From contig JABSSW010000041.1 in the NCBI GenBank assembly GCA_018902385.1, forward strand, positions 372,001 through 436,000: a stretch of 64,000 nucleotides of DNA. Direction: 5' to 3'. Positions 25,366-38,090 of the stretch are shown here, piece by piece. This DNA is from Physcia stellaris. Its lineage: Eukaryota; Ascomycota; Lecanoromycetes; Caliciales; Physciaceae. The position numbers were made by a program, and so were the translations under genes. The first letter of the stretch is position 1, and the number at the start of each line of letters is the position of its first letter. The notes under the pieces are model-generated. The model worked only from the letters and a program-made list of their open reading frames with translations. It was not told where the DNA came from and made no database searches.

Positions 25366-26061
25366 CTACGCTAGCAGACTCAGTGAAGGCGACGCGCCGA
25401 TACTAATGCAGTCAGGCTTTGGTAATTGGCTCTGTGTTATCGCCAACTCTGCTGGGGTTGACTTCCTCTTCTTGCACCCGGAAAACATGCACAGACGTCC
25501 GACCGCGTTCCAACTGAGCTCCCATTGTCCCGTCCTGCCGTTTTCTGCTGCTGCGGACTTCAGCTGAGCGCGTATCTCCTCCAATTCTCGTCCGAGCCAC
25601 TTCTTCATGTCGGCAGATGTCATCTGGCGTTGGATATTGGCCGGGTTGCTCCAAAATTTCAGCATGAATGGGAGGCTGGATGCTATCCGATATAGTCTCG
25701 CCATTGACAGAATACGTTTTTTACTGATTATTGGCTGATCCGCAGACTTTCGGGGCTTTGACTCGACGGCTTGTAGTCGATGCCTGATAATTCCACTAAA
25801 TTGATCCAGCAATGGCGAAAAAGTCGATGGAAACTCCACATGCACATCCACGTCCGTATGTGGCAAGGGCTGCTTGATGTGTTTGCCAAACCATGATGAT
25901 TCGGAGGTATGTCGGACAATAATTTCTGGTATGACATCGTTGAGGCCTTCGAGCAAGCTATCGATCAACTGGCGGCTGTGTTTGTACGGCGAAGATCCTT
26001 TTTTGATCTGCTCTTCGATGTTGATATAAGCGTTGTCGAGTTTGATCATAGCAGTCTCCAT
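25366..26061 (-). CDS. Hypothetical protein, about 231 residues
   Basis: The longest frame on the left side of the island, taken from the first ATG at 26061; the frame is open a little further to 26079. Composition looks protein-like and mixed. A stretch with His, Asp and Val (about residues 68-80) is followed by a basic middle and a Cys-Lys-Lys-Arg-Lys segment near residue 200. There is no signal peptide or membrane segment and I recognise no family. An upstream exon is possible, because short minus-strand frames continue to 26327 (Met-Lys-Gly-Thr start), but I see no convincing splice pair. It could be the 3' part of a decayed gene. Confidence 0.4.
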   Translation of the reverse strand: METAMIKLDNAYINIEEQIKKGSSPYKHSRQLIDSLLEGLNDVIPEIIVRHTSESSWFGKHIKQPLPHTDVDVHVEFPSTFSPLLDQFSGIIRHRLQAVESKPRKSADQPIISKKRILSMARLYRIASSLPFMLKFWSNPANIQRQMTSADMKKWLGRELEEIRAQLKSAAAENGRTGQWELSWNAVGRLCMFSGCKKRKSTPAELAITQSQLPKPDCISIGASPSLSLLA

Positions 26062-28833
26062 AGTTGGCGAGCATCTCAAGTCTCCTTAATTTGACGTAAT
26101 AAATACTTGTCTGATGTTGATGCTCATCCGGTGTAGTGACTTGAAAGAGAAGGCGAAGAGTGATAAGGTTTGTTCATGGCCTGAACGACGGCTGAAGCGA
26201 CGTTTTGGAAATGATTAAATATGTGAACTTGTGAAGTCCTACGTTTCTGATGATCTGCCATTTGCAGCTGAATGGGTTTTATGACAGATTCTGGAATATT
26301 CGAAATCGCCATTGTTGTTCCTTTCATGTCATGCCACTGCAGCGAAAATCCGTGAATACACCAGCTTGTTTGTCAGCTTCATGCTATCAGACTATCTCCG
26401 ATTCGTCGCTACCCAGATGGATCGTAAATTATGAGAAAAACTCGTCTGGAACGAAGTATCGCCAGTCGTTGCTCATTGACAATCAGATCGTCACTCGGGT
26501 GTAGTCGTGGAAGCACAAGCTTCACTCCTCGTGCTTTTCAACTGCTAGAATCGAAAATTCGACAGGGATTTTTTCGCGATCGGAATGACCAAAACAGAGA
26601 CTCTTTCGATCAATTGTAAGGAAATCGTTTCTTAGGAGGCATCGGCTTTTCGATCTTCTTGTCCTTAAGATCAATGATCACAACCCAACATCTTTCACAC
26701 AATGATGATTTGTGAGGATAAACGCTTTCCAGTCATCTTGATTTCGACGATTCCCGCAAAACCACTCAGAGTACATCTCTCTCGGCCGCCTTCAAACAAC
26801 AGTTGAGTCATTTTCACCCGGTTCGCTAGAGTCTGAAATATTCTCGATCCTTGTGCTGTAAAATCCAGCCTTTTCGTTCCCTCATGCCTGCGTTTCAGGT
26901 CAGGGTTGTTCAGAAGCGTAACTTGATCGATCAATAGTGCACATCAAAAGATATACTCTGCATGACGTACCGCGACATACACTGAAATCGGCGAACTTCG
27001 TCCTGTGGAATTGACTGGCGATTATGGTATTTCGTACGAAACATCACTACCGTCAGCTGTGGGTTCTTGAAGATTCGGATGGTTGTCATTGTGATTGTGA
27101 TATATTGTGTTCCAGATGGTTAGACACAGGCTAGAGAAGAAAGATAGAAAGACCCCAGACATACAACAGACCATCACCCTCTTCAGCAGGGAGGCGCATA
27201 CAACAATATAGAATGGAAAGTGCACACAGCGTTACAAAGAAGAAGGTTTTTTCGTGTAAGTGAGACCAGAAAGTCAGGATAAGTCCTGGCTTTTGATGCT
27301 TGAATTTGTCAGTCGTTCTTGATGCTGTAAAGCTTTTAATCTTCAATTAGACTGATGATTATTAGAACGCTCTGCCCTTGACTATCTTAACTCCCTTGTA
27401 GATTATCGAGTGGATGGATCCCAGTCTGTAAATTGGCTATTGATGTGCCATCAAATTCTTCGTTTCAAGAACTCTTGGGGCCCACATAGAATTATAGCAA
27501 AACATTCAGTCGGTGTCTTTATTTTGCTCAACATGAAGGCATCATAAAAGCTTTGCGATTTTGACTTTGAGTGAGCCTCTGATAAGTCAAAAACACTGAA
27601 GTTATAGCCATCTTAATCAAGTTACCCGGGCGCTACCTGAATGGACTTCCAAGATTCTCCTTTGATATCGACAAGTCCATCTTCGTTACCTTTTCCGGGA
27701 GAGGGACGAATGGTGTAGCTATCAAAACCTTCTTCTCTGAGCAATTGATGGATGTCAGCATATCAGATGTAATACCAGCCGGATTTCTCGATTTCTCAGT
27801 TCTGGATATTCTTTTCTCCAGTTTTGTCTATCAATCTGATACATCGATCGTTTCGAAAATGGATTGATGAATTGATTGTGGCTTGAAGTCATTCAACATC
27901 AAATCCTTACCTTGAAGCGAATTGAAGTCTATTTCAATCTTTCAGTGACGATTCCAAGCTCTACTCAGCATGTCAGTTTCATCAATGAGCCATTTCAGCA
28001 TTACATTCCCCAGGACATTCCGTTCCAAGATCGGTTCCTCTCTCTTTTCCTGTGTCGCGGGGAAGAAAGTCATCGTCCCCTTGAGTACCCGAAGACCTAC
28101 TATGTTTTTCGCTGACTTTATGACAAAGGGTCGTTCGTCACATGCCTTCGTGACGCCACTGACTCATCGAAATAACGATTCTCACGCCGGAATACTCCTT
28201 AGTCTGTTGTCGCTGAGCGGTTTCCGAATTGGGTATCTTCGTCTCTGGATTCAAAACGTGTTCTGTTCGGAGAAAGTACGTTCCTTGATTGACCGTCGGT
28301 GAGAAGACGTGTCTATGGAGACTGACGACGGACAGCAGACGAAGTATCAACGGTATCTGGACTTTGTCGTGCGATGTTATCACGCTTTGAATCGCCTGCG
28401 TAATGTCCTTTGGAGAGTTAATCTACGGGTGTGCGTTGTAGTGAACGGATCTTTCGGGGTTGATTGTGAAATATCTCAATTCTCGATTTCGGAGTCTTGT
28501 CACTCTTTCCGAGTACTTTGTCTAAGTTCCTGGCCGGAGTTTTGTACCGAACTGAACGAAAAAGGGATGGAGTTTGCCTATACTGTTTCATAATGGATCA
28601 TCCTTTGTCCCGCTCCTCAGAGCCCGATTTTCTTTCATTTGAAGGCGCCCCCGACGTTATGAGTCGCTGATGAGATGATGAGATCGACGAAATCCTGTCT
28701 CAAGTCTAAATAGCACTGAATACCGATTAGATACCTATTATGATTGTACTCAACAGCAAATGTTAGATCAAGATCTTATTGTAGTTGAGCACAATGCAGT
28801 TGTGAGCCTGACGAAACAACTGAAAATACACAC
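26062..28833. other. Long stretch without a supported gene
   Basis: Only short frames on both strands (for example 26695-26934 minus and 27970-28302 plus). Some have protein-like composition, so this may be old coding sequence that has decayed. I recognise no domain, no splice-joined reading frame and no repeat. Confidence 0.4.
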
Positions 28834-28853
28834 CCTGACTCATTTGAGTCAGG
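28834..28853. promoter_or_regulatory. Inverted pair of TGACTCA/TGAGTCA sites
   Basis: CCTGACTCATTTGAGTCAGG is a perfect 9-bp inverted repeat around TT. Each arm contains the seven-base core bound by Gcn4/CpcA-type bZIP regulators (TGACTCA). A second imperfect inverted GACTC...GAGTC pair follows at 28864-28877. No convincing gene starts nearby: the first ATG to the right is at about 29,136 with a 34-codon frame. The target is therefore unclear. Confidence 0.35.
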
Positions 28854-29389
28854 CCGAGCCATCGACTCACCCGAGTCCGGAGCAACCACAGCCCCAAAAG
28901 CTCAACCCCTGTCATGTATATAGCGATTAGCTTCTCAATGCATCATCGACCAGACGTTGTATTGCAAACAGGAGGCAGATGGAAGGCTGGGGGGCCACTT
29001 ACCAAAGAACAGCCAGGGAGGCCAGACCGAGATGTCAGCCATGGCCCTAATATATGAGAGTGGGGCTTTCTTCAAGTTACACCGTAGCAAATTTCTCTTC
29101 CTCTAGATCGAGACAGAGTTTTTCTTGCCAAACTTATGGCGTCATTACGATTCTTTGTCAGTCGTATGATCAGTCCCACAAAGAAGTCTGATAATAACGG
29201 GTTTCCCAGGTACTTGCGTTCGGCGACGTTGAGTTCATGAAGTACAGACTCAACGATAATTGAAGTTCCTAATCAATGCTTTGTATTGTACTTATGCTGA
29301 TGTCCATGCGCCAGGAATAATCGACAGTCCTATTAGTGTTCGCTGACCTAAATCATGAATCCATGCTCTTGAGTCGCACTTTCTAGAGG

Positions 29390-30290
29390 CTTATGTTTCC
29401 TCGCAAAGCATGAACTGATCGTACGCGAGTGATGCCGCGTTAGCCTGAACGACCTGGTCGTAAGAATTGTCAAGATTGACAGTGTAGAAGTGGCAGATTT
29501 TGGTCTGCCCCATGCGATGGACGCGGCCGGAGCATTGAGAAGCATTTAATGCCGAGGGTCAGGTGTCGGGGAAAATGCGGTCGCAGCAGTCCCCCTGCAT
29601 ATTTTGTCCAAGGTTACCAAGCTTGGTACTGGTAGCCAGGACGTCCACGCCGCTATTCTTCCTATTGAATTGATGAATTCTTCCATGGCCATTGCTCGCT
29701 CCGCCGGCTTATGTTTTGCTTGAATGGCAATGATTTGAAAGCCTAAGCTTCGCAAGACTATTTCAATCAGTCACTGTGTGAACGATCACTCACAGAAGAC
29801 AATGCACTTGCAATCTTGTTTGCGATATATGTGATATAGAAGGAAAATGATGAAGCACACTTTGACTGCGTCTGTCAAAGTGACGTGAACGTACTCGTCG
29901 CGATTGCCGAATGAATCGTATTTGATCGCCGGCCGAGTCCAAGTCCAGTACATCGCTGCCCCATTGTCGGCCTTATATTTCTCGAGTCAGCTTTCAAGGG
30001 TTTTCTTGCCAGTGGACGCGATTTCCCCGTGGTAAAACACGTCCAGGTCGGGGGCAATCGTGGCATGGCACAGCCGCCGGTGGGTAGCCATGTCCCTAAG
30101 CCCGGATTCATCCTATTGTCGAAACCTTTGCCCAGCCCCGGGATCGCCCTATCGTAGATTGCTGCATACTGCTGGAGTTGGTTGTCGCGCCTCTCCAGCT
30201 CACAGTGTACCCAGTTCGCATGCGGGATGTGAGGTCGAAAATTGATTCTTTGAATATGGTTATGAGTTTTGCATATGAGCACCTCGATGT
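29390..30290 (-). pseudogene. SNF2-family ATPase C-terminal lobe, decayed
   Basis: On the minus strand, pieces in different frames line up in the order of a SNF2/helicase C-terminal domain. First comes a segment with YAAIYDRAIPGLGKG at about 30.1-30.2 kb. Next are FCE and LRSLGFQIIAIQAKHKPAER near 29.7-29.8 kb and VLATSTKLG near 29.63 kb. Last is the motif-VI-like GRVHRMGQTK at about 29.51-29.53 kb, followed by FYTVNLDNSYDQVVQANAA. At least two frame changes and several stops interrupt it. Two of the stops are TGA where Trp is expected (in FCE-x-SFTQ-x-LIE), which fits GpG to GpA change. The N-terminal ATPase lobe is not recognisable upstream. It looks like the remains of a host chromatin-remodelling or DNA-translocase-like gene copy. 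Confidence 0.7.
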
Positions 30291-33200
30291 ACGCGAAGCT
30301 GCTTAATATGGTATCCCGACATGCTATGCTTAAGCTAGCTCCGATTGATTCGATTCGAGACTGATGAAACGGTCTGTAATCTAGTTGCCATATTCGCTTG
30401 GTCGTCTTCTGGAGCTCTTTGCTTTTTGCAAACTAGCGTCACTGTTGTACTTGACCGAGTAATCTCCTCTGTCCGACCTATGGCAATCACAATCGCAGGC
30501 AAAAGCATAGATGTAGCCGGCTGGGCTGGAACAATTGGCTCTCTCTATCCATATCTGAAGCTGGTAGGCGCTGGCAGATCGGGCGAGGGATTACTAAGAA
30601 ACCCCTCCACCGGACCAGGGAGTTGCCAGTCTACAGACGTGGGCCAGTCGTCTATATTTCTTGCTGGCACTGAGTTATTACTTTAATCTCTCACATGTAT
30701 ATCTTGTTAGTTTAATTTTGCTTCCTTGGTTGGGATCTTATTTCAATCCTTACGTACGCTGGTTAGCCGACGAGACATCTCGAGGGTTTTAATTATTGCG
30801 CCTGTGTCCGGTATAGTATAGATAGTACAAGATAGGTGAGTCGCATTGATCCGTATTCTCCGCCCGACGCGTAAGCTTTTGCCCAACCAAAATTGCGAAC
30901 TTATTGAGTCTCGAGCTGAAATTCAACCAATTCCAAAAACGTGACGGAAACCGTGGAAAAATGTTCCAAAGAGATGTTCTGTTCATTGAATCCGAGGTGA
31001 TCGGTATCTCAGTACCACAATATTGCTGAATTCTCCCTCACTAGTAACCGCCAATTGAGATATAGGTGTCCGTATTGCACTAAGGTCGAGCCTGTGGGTA
31101 AATGTGGCATGCAGTGTGGGGTTCCTGTATGATCTGGCTGATCTGTTCCGGCCTCAGAACTTATTTTGTGATTGATCGTGGGAAGAGAACATTCGCAAGC
31201 TTTAATAAGCTGTCGCTAAATCCAGGGACAACTGCGCCGGCTGCTGGGCTGCGGCCTCACACAAAGCTTCGTCATACGAAGCCCCAAACTAAGATCGCTT
31301 TCAGCGAATTATAGTGAGCTTGTAGATTAATTCGATGAGACCGAATGATCACTTTATTCAGATTAGATTAGAAAAGTAAATTTTCTTGGAGCCAATATTA
31401 AATCCGAGGATATGGTTAAGCTCGAATAATACTTGTCATCAATAATACCTTGCTTGAACCAATAATGTATAGAGTATGGAACTTTGATCCGTGAGAATCT
31501 TTTGATACTATGAGAACATAGCTTTCTGAGTAGAGACCCACGAAATAGAGAGTTAGATATTTGTGCAGAAATGAGTCTTGCAAACCGATGAGTTGAAGCA
31601 TGAAACCATTTTGTATCAACGAGATAAGTTCAGACGATGAATGGATGGGCTTGCTGACTGCGACTATGCTAGCAACGGAGCTTGTGAATTGTTGAGGAGT
31701 AGGATATAAGTGGAAGCTTTAGATGATCGTGCAGACGAAGCTGAGTGTTTGCCGGGCGATTTGGAAGATCCAGAATCTCTTGAAAGATCTCGATGGTTCC
31801 GAGTCTAACAGACTTTTTCTCGTCAATCGCGAGCGGGAGTTCAAAGATCGATCGTAGAAAGCCGTGCTATCTCGACTCTGTAGGAAGGCGGCTGTCGGAA
31901 ATTTCCGCCATCAACCTCATAGAGCTCATGGATTAAGGGATCGTTGGGCTCACGGATCAGGAACGAAACGACCTTCTTAAGCAATTTTTTGCCATCCTCG
32001 ATGGTCTTCCGGTATGTCTCCCGTAGCTCAATGACGTTCACTTTTTTGATTTCAAGCGGTGGTCATGAGTTGTTTTCGATGAGCTCCCCAAAAGACCTCA
32101 CACGAACGCCTATACCTCAACTGATATCAGTTCTCATCTTCTACGTAGTCCTTCATGTATGTCCATACGGAATAGAAGTTGCTGGGCGTAAATGTCTTGG
32201 TGAAGAGACCACTAAGGAGCTTACAGGTGGTAGATTTTCGAGAAAATCTTTGGGTCAGAGTAGTCGATTTCCAGTAGACGAAGGCTTGGAGTCCCAGCAG
32301 AGCACCAAAGAGACGTCAGAAGCAACCTTAACCCTTACGTCGACATGATACGTTGGGCGGAGCCGGAGTACTAAGAAACTGGTCAATTATGCTTTCAGAA
32401 TTAATCCAACAGGGGACAAGTCCCTCTGAAGTTTCGGCAAAGCAGCACCCGTCTCCGTAATTAAGTCTTATCATTAACCATTTTAAATCTCCCATTCACT
32501 TCTCCTTTACTTGAGATTCCTTAAAGACTTCGATGTACTTTACCACATCTGATCTGACGCCGTGAAGTCGTCCGACGAAGGTCTGCGATCAAGCTTCAGT
32601 GGTATGTGTGCCGTTGAAAGCGTCTTGCATCTGTAGTCTAACCAGTGACTCCGCAAATTGCGCCGCGCGGAATCCTAGGAACCGATTCAGTCCAGTCGCA
32701 ATAAGATCGCCCACATTATCCTTTAGGTAAGCTTCTCAGTCGCGTTGGAAAGCTTGGATATTCTCGGTTTGCACGTAGCATCTGTTTGGCTTTTGCTAGA
32801 AGTTATGCACAGATCCGGATGCGGAATTTGTCTTCGGCGTGTTGAATTAATGAAATCACTTTGGTATGGGTAGCCTTTGATTTGGAAAACCTTTGGGTAA
32901 ACATGATGGAGCTGTAATCAGAGCTACTGTAAAGAAGAGAAGAGTGATTGTCTGTTAGAACTCGAGAAGTGAAAAGCATAATTGAGACTTTGAGAAAGCA
33001 CTATTTAAGCTGGGACACTTACTCGTTGAACTCGTTGATCCCTCATCCAAAGTCAACTGTGAAAAAACTTATTACACTCTATGAGTCATGTATAGGAACC
33101 AAGCTTTACGGACCTTCTCAGAGGTCATAATTGATGATTGACGCGAGAGTACTTCCTTCATGATATTGGCTTCCTTGGCCGGAAACTGACGGCTCATAGC

Positions 33201-33839
33201 ACGTTAGCGTTTATGTAGTCAATGGAAATCACCTAAGAAGTGGCCCATAGCATTTTTTTCCCTGAACACTGTTTTATTCAGTTGAATTGAGCTTGACTGG
33301 CAATGCTAGTACCAACTTGTAATCTACAGCGAGTGATGAAGTTTCGATAATACACTAGATAACAGCCAAGTCCCAGTCACGAACGGTACTCTGGTCTGCC
33401 GATCCTGGGCGAGGATGACAGTCCTTGCTGAGAATCTAGTTTACGGGACGTAGCTGGCATGAATGTGAGTAAGTTCTTAGATACGTTTTGTTACCGCAGC
33501 GCACGGGTGCAGAGTCTTGTGGCCGAGTAAGCACTTACTTTGTAGACCGGACCTAGCGAAGAATCACCATCGCGGGATACGGTGTTATTTAGCCACCCCC
33601 CACGAACGTTGATTGGAAAAAAATCAGTCCTAGACCCCTGCTCATCAAACGAAACGCTGGTAGCTTCGAATGAGGTCATTTGATGGTATTTATAATGACT
33701 TCAAATCAAAGGGTTTTACCGCAATTCTTCTTAGACTGATTCATTCGGGATTGTGTTGTCACTTGCTTTGTTCTAGATGCAAGCTATGCTCATTCGGTGA
33801 TTCCTTCCAGTCTTCTGGGAACGTTTTCTTTAGCCAGAG
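30291..33839. other. Gene-poor stretch with coding-like scraps
   Basis: No complete gene can be supported. A plus-strand frame at 30345-30686 (113 codons) and a minus-strand frame at 31841-32041 (charged, Lys/Glu-rich, protein-like) are the best scraps. The latter could be another remnant of the SNF2-like relic or of another gene. The rest is short frames and moderately AT-rich DNA. Confidence 0.35.
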
Positions 33840-34260
33840 TCCCAGAACCGCGGATTCGGCGCGGGAACAAGGGGGCGGAGGCCGTCTCGACGTGAGGGAG
33901 CAGGAGCTGAAGGGAGCAGGACGAGGTCAGAGGAGCGAGAAGAGTGCGAGGAAGAGGCTGGAGAGCGGGAGTCGGAGAGGTAGACGATGTCTCTGCAGCC
34001 CACAAGACAGCCAATATCAGTCGGAAAAGCTCAAGCGAAACCTCAGGTCCAAGGCGACTTACGGATCACGGGGGGGAATGTCGACCGCCAAAGCCTGCCT
34101 GCCTGGTCGCGAAGCGGCATAAGCATCCCCAAGCGGGGACGCACCGACAGCAGACACGGTCCGACGAGCACCACCGAGAGAAGAACCACCAGGCACGGAC
34201 ACCCGAGCACCACCAGGCGACGAACGAGCACCAGCGGAAGACAGGCCAGGGATGAATACA
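33840..34260. other. Short GC-rich tract open on both strands
   Basis: A purine-rich segment (33.85-33.98 kb, many gag/gga) runs into a segment with repeated gagcaccac and accaccagg phrases (34.16-34.23 kb). Several frames are open on both strands, as expected from the composition, and none has a recognisable domain. I treat it as low-complexity DNA rather than a gene. Confidence 0.4.
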
Positions 34261-36921
34261 GGGTCCCAAAAGCCTGTTTTCGTTGTCGAAATACTCAATC
34301 TTTCGTGCTTTGCTAGTGCGGTATTTTGCCAGTATCCTCATGTTTCGTAGGTCTTGACTTCGCCTCCGGCTGCCCTAACGCCTCCAGCACGACCAGCGTG
34401 ATTGCCAGCACCACCGCTGTGATTATCGTAGTTCCTTTGAAGAATTCTCACAACACAGCCGGAGGGCAAGCTTGTGGCGAGAATTTAGTCGATGTGGTGA
34501 CTGCTAATGGTACGCACCTCCCAGAGTGAAAATGTTCAAAGATCATGTTGGATTTTTCATCAGTTGTAAGCCCCTGCCCAGGCTCAGATGCCTTTTGACT
34601 AAAATTACCAGAAGATCCAGAGTCTGAAATAGATTACTAGCAGAGATCAAACAAATTTGAGGTGATACAGAGGAGTCATATGTTCGCTGACTAAATAAGT
34701 GCAAAAACACGCCGTGACCGTCGTCTGAAAGGAGGGCGGGAAGAAGTCTCTTGCCCGATCCTGACTGAATGAAATGTTACGATGTTGGGTACTGACGCTG
34801 ACAAGAGAGTCAAGCTTCTAGAAGAACTCGTAGAAGAATTGTAGCACATTGTGATAAAGGTTTCTCATCTTGATAGATCATAGATGATTAGGAGATTATA
34901 TATTCAAGAATGTATTGAGCTGTAGCAAGTCCTCGATTTCCCAAAATCTTATGAGAGTAGAACCAGTCACAGCGCTGACAGTGTTTCAATATTGTCATTT
35001 CGCTTTTCTGACATTTCTGGCCACTGTATTTGAGGATACAACTGTTCAAGGACACCCATGACTGACTTTGTTTTACTATTGGCTAACAATAAGTCCTTCT
35101 TGTAACGCGAATGCGGGAAAGTTGAATTGCATCTTCATGCGAGTGGCTTGTAACGACTAGTAGAGAGCCTTGTTGCAGCCCGCGGCCCAACTGTTTCCGC
35201 TGTGCTTACATGTAAGTAAGACTTGCGAGCAATCTGATAGATTCTGGATAGCCAATCGTAGCTCACTCAGTATATCGAAGAACCTGATTCTTTGCGCTTT
35301 TTTGAACACATCAGGGAGTTGAACATAGTCATCGAGTATAGCTGCGATGTCTTTGAACTGCCTTCTGAGAGAAAAAATCCTTCTCTTCAGATATTGATCA
35401 ATTGAAATAAGCGTCTCGACTCAAAGATGAGTTGAGAAGTTCTGCTGGGAAATTGGCAGTACAAACCATCTGCTCGTTGATGATTGAATAAAGCAAGACC
35501 ATAGTAGAGATCTTCCCCATATCTACGGTAGCCGGTGGGGACGCGAGCTGAGGCTCGGAGGGCATAATGGGGCGTAATTATTCAGGATAGTATATTGAAC
35601 AGAACATTGTATTGGGAAATTGAAAGTTGAAGTGATTGATGATGATGATGGACGGATGGCAAATCTATGTTAATTTGGATATTGTCAGTGATGAACGAAG
35701 AAATTGATAGCTGGAAATAAGGATTGGGCAGAGCGACCTAGTGCTGTCAAATGTCCTTAAGATCTGATGAATGGGGCTCCCATTCCCCGGCCATAGCACT
35801 CCCATTCCCCGGCCATAGCACTCCCATTCCCCGGCCATAGCAGTTGATGATTACAGTCTAGCAAGCATCAGTACAGCGTGAATGTGCTAAGGCTATTGGC
35901 TTAGGACATTTCCATATTAAGCCGAGTAATCCATTCCCCTCTTTATCTTAGAAGCGGAACATTAGCCAATACTCCAACGCTTTCGCTTCTGTAAGGGTTG
36001 ACTATCGAGTCTTCAATCTTAAATTATTAAGAATGATCTGCTGATTAGGAACTGTATATGTATAGATTCAGGCCAGTAAAAAGTGTTGAAAGATAAGCCA
36101 CCTTTTCCTTCGGACCCGATACAATGATATAAGTGACGGGTAAGTTGAAACGATTGCATATCCATCATCATTGGATCTTGATATATTTTAAGAAAGCTAT
36201 AGAGGCAGGCTCCAACTTATCTGGAACGTCTCTTTCCGTTTCATTGTGACAGTTCTCGATCCCATTGACACATTGAGCCTATCAAGCGGGGATAAGGTCC
36301 GAAAAAGGTTGCAGGTAAGCGGTGAATGTCTGGGACATGATCTATGAGGTTTTATTAGTGGCTACCCACAACGGACGTTGTTCCGTCAGGAATAGCCCTA
36401 TCGGAGATCTGCCTGGTGCGTACACCGTAAGGAGACTAGACTAGACTGACCGTGGGGCGAGTGAACGGATCGCGTAAGGCATTATATACAGCATCAAGGT
36501 AGACTCAATGACAGTGTTCATTGTCACATGGACTGACAATGAACTGGCTTGATGTGTCTTGACAGCATACCAACGCGTTAAGGGAAGAGAAGGACAGATC
36601 AATTCTAGGAACGCTTGGCAGATATTTGCCTAGAACTAGCGGATGTCGGCGCGAGCACCCGAGCAAGGGTTCAGTCTCGTGTCAAGCTGCGGGCGGATGA
36701 TGACCTCACCAGATTCTCACCTCTAGCTTTCGGTCTCCCCTATCTCCAACCTTCTACAATGTTGGACTCAGGAGCATCACCGAAGCCCACTGGACAAAAT
36801 CCGATTTCGTTCCAGGAATCCATTACATCTGACAGCGGCGATAAGCCTCTACTAACGATATCTAGTCTACCATCAGTAGCCAGGTTAAGAACCCCCGTGT
36901 AGGAAGCTACTTCCAGGTTAA
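34261..36921. other. Intergenic stretch downstream of the SDR gene
   Basis: No supported gene. It contains the 22-bp triple repeat at 35777-35842 and otherwise shows only short frames. A plus-strand frame at 36615-36902 has no ATG near its beginning and ends 20 bp from the SDR stop, so I do not count it. Confidence 0.4.
35777..35842. repeat. Perfect 22-bp tandem triplet
   Basis: Three identical 22-bp units stand head to tail (starts 35777, 35799 and 35821). Each begins ctcccattccccgg and ends ccatagca. Perfect identity suggests recent expansion. Confidence 0.9.
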
Positions 36922-38090
36922 CTACGTTTCAAGATATCGTTCCAAGACCTTCGCTGTCTCCAAAATACTTTGATCATAGGGTATATATCGAATCTCAGCG
37001 GCCTCCGATGCTTGGGTGCTGTTGCAGTTTCCGCCTCTCCCGATGGATCTGAAATCCGGTAAATACCCCTTTCCCGGCTCCCCTCGCGGAATGATATCTC
37101 TACGCTCAGGGTAAGCTCTCCTCAAAATGTCTACGACTGCTTGTGGAGGCCCTAGTCCAGCAGAAGCCGAGTACCGCTGGTTGGCGCTTTGGGTCGGGTG
37201 TTCCATGCACCAAATATGGATTTTTGCCACGTCGCGAACGTCGACGTAACCATTCGTGCCGAAGCCAGGCAGAACCCCGTTGGCATTTCCGGAAAACATT
37301 TCCCAGATTGGCCGGAGGGTCACGCTGAGAGCTGACGGAGCCGATGGCGGTTCGACTGGCGGACCAGTAACGACGCTGGGATTAATACTAGAGACGGAGA
37401 AGCTTGGCTAATATCTACTGTCAGTTAATCACAGTATGTATATATATGGAAGCTCGCCTACCCTGTGCTCATCTTTGTAGCACCAAAGCGCTCTCTCCGC
37501 CATGGTTTTCGATGATTGGTATAAAAGCTTGGTGGCGGCTTGTGGTCCCATTTTTTTGCGCATGACCTCCACGTAATCGGACCATTCACTTGCTGTACGA
37601 TCATGGCGCCGCGGGTGGCGCGGGTCCATCGTCACAGCAGCCGAAGACAGGAAGATGAAGGACTCGAGCTGAGGTCCAGCATACGTTGAGGCCGACTGCA
37701 AGATCTCAATGCAGCTTCTCACTGCTGGGGGCACCCAGTCTTCCCAATTCTGGAGACCGAAATCCATCGGCGACGCTGTGTGGTGAATAGCGCAGACCCC
37801 TAGCCGAGAAGTCAGCAATTTTCTTCATCTACTCCAAGAACAGCAGCGCTACCGTTGACTGCTTCGTTGAAAGCCCCAGGCAAAGTGATGTCTGGAACCT
37901 CGAAAATCTCCACGCGAGAGGAATAATCCCGATATGCATGGTCAAGAAGGGTAGTTGCATTTTCCCTTGACCTTGAGGTTCCTCGGAGGTTATAGCCCTT
38001 GGAAAGAATTTCTAGTCCAAGGACTGAGGCTATGTAACCATTGATCCCGGTGACTAGAACAGTTTTACCGATACTTGGTGGTGGAGGCAT
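36922..38090 (-). CDS. Extended short-chain dehydrogenase/reductase (NAD(P)-dependent), three exons
   Basis: Exon 1 is 38090-37853, exon 2 is 37799-37462 and exon 3 is 37407-36922. The introns are 37852-37800 (GTAGCG...GGCTAG, branch-like GCTGAC) and 37461-37408 (GTAGGC...TTAG, branch-like ACTGAC). Joined, they give 353 residues, the usual size for the epimerase/dihydroflavonol-reductase-like group. The N-terminal Rossmann fold shows VTGINGYIA near residue 14, the dinucleotide-binding Gly pattern. The active-site YQSSK (Tyr-x3-Lys) precedes MAERALW near residue 163. A SINPSVVTGPP segment follows the second junction, at the place where this family has its substrate-loop NP motif. It probably reduces or epimerises a small carbonyl substrate in the cytosol. 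It diverges from the synthetase gene at 39845, and the 1.75-kb gap could hold a shared control region. A tailoring role is inference. Confidence 0.85.

Noticed and set aside
33790-34341. Genes in the GC-rich tract at about 34 kb
   Set aside because: Frames are open on both strands because of base bias, overlap each other and show no domain.
36615-36902. A plus-strand gene next to the SDR stop
   Set aside because: No ATG at the beginning of the frame, no domain and no splice context.
37800-37832. A 33-nt first intron for the SDR gene
   Set aside because: It breaks the reading frame; the donor at 37852 gives a 53-nt intron, keeps the frame and yields the family-like sequence across the junction.
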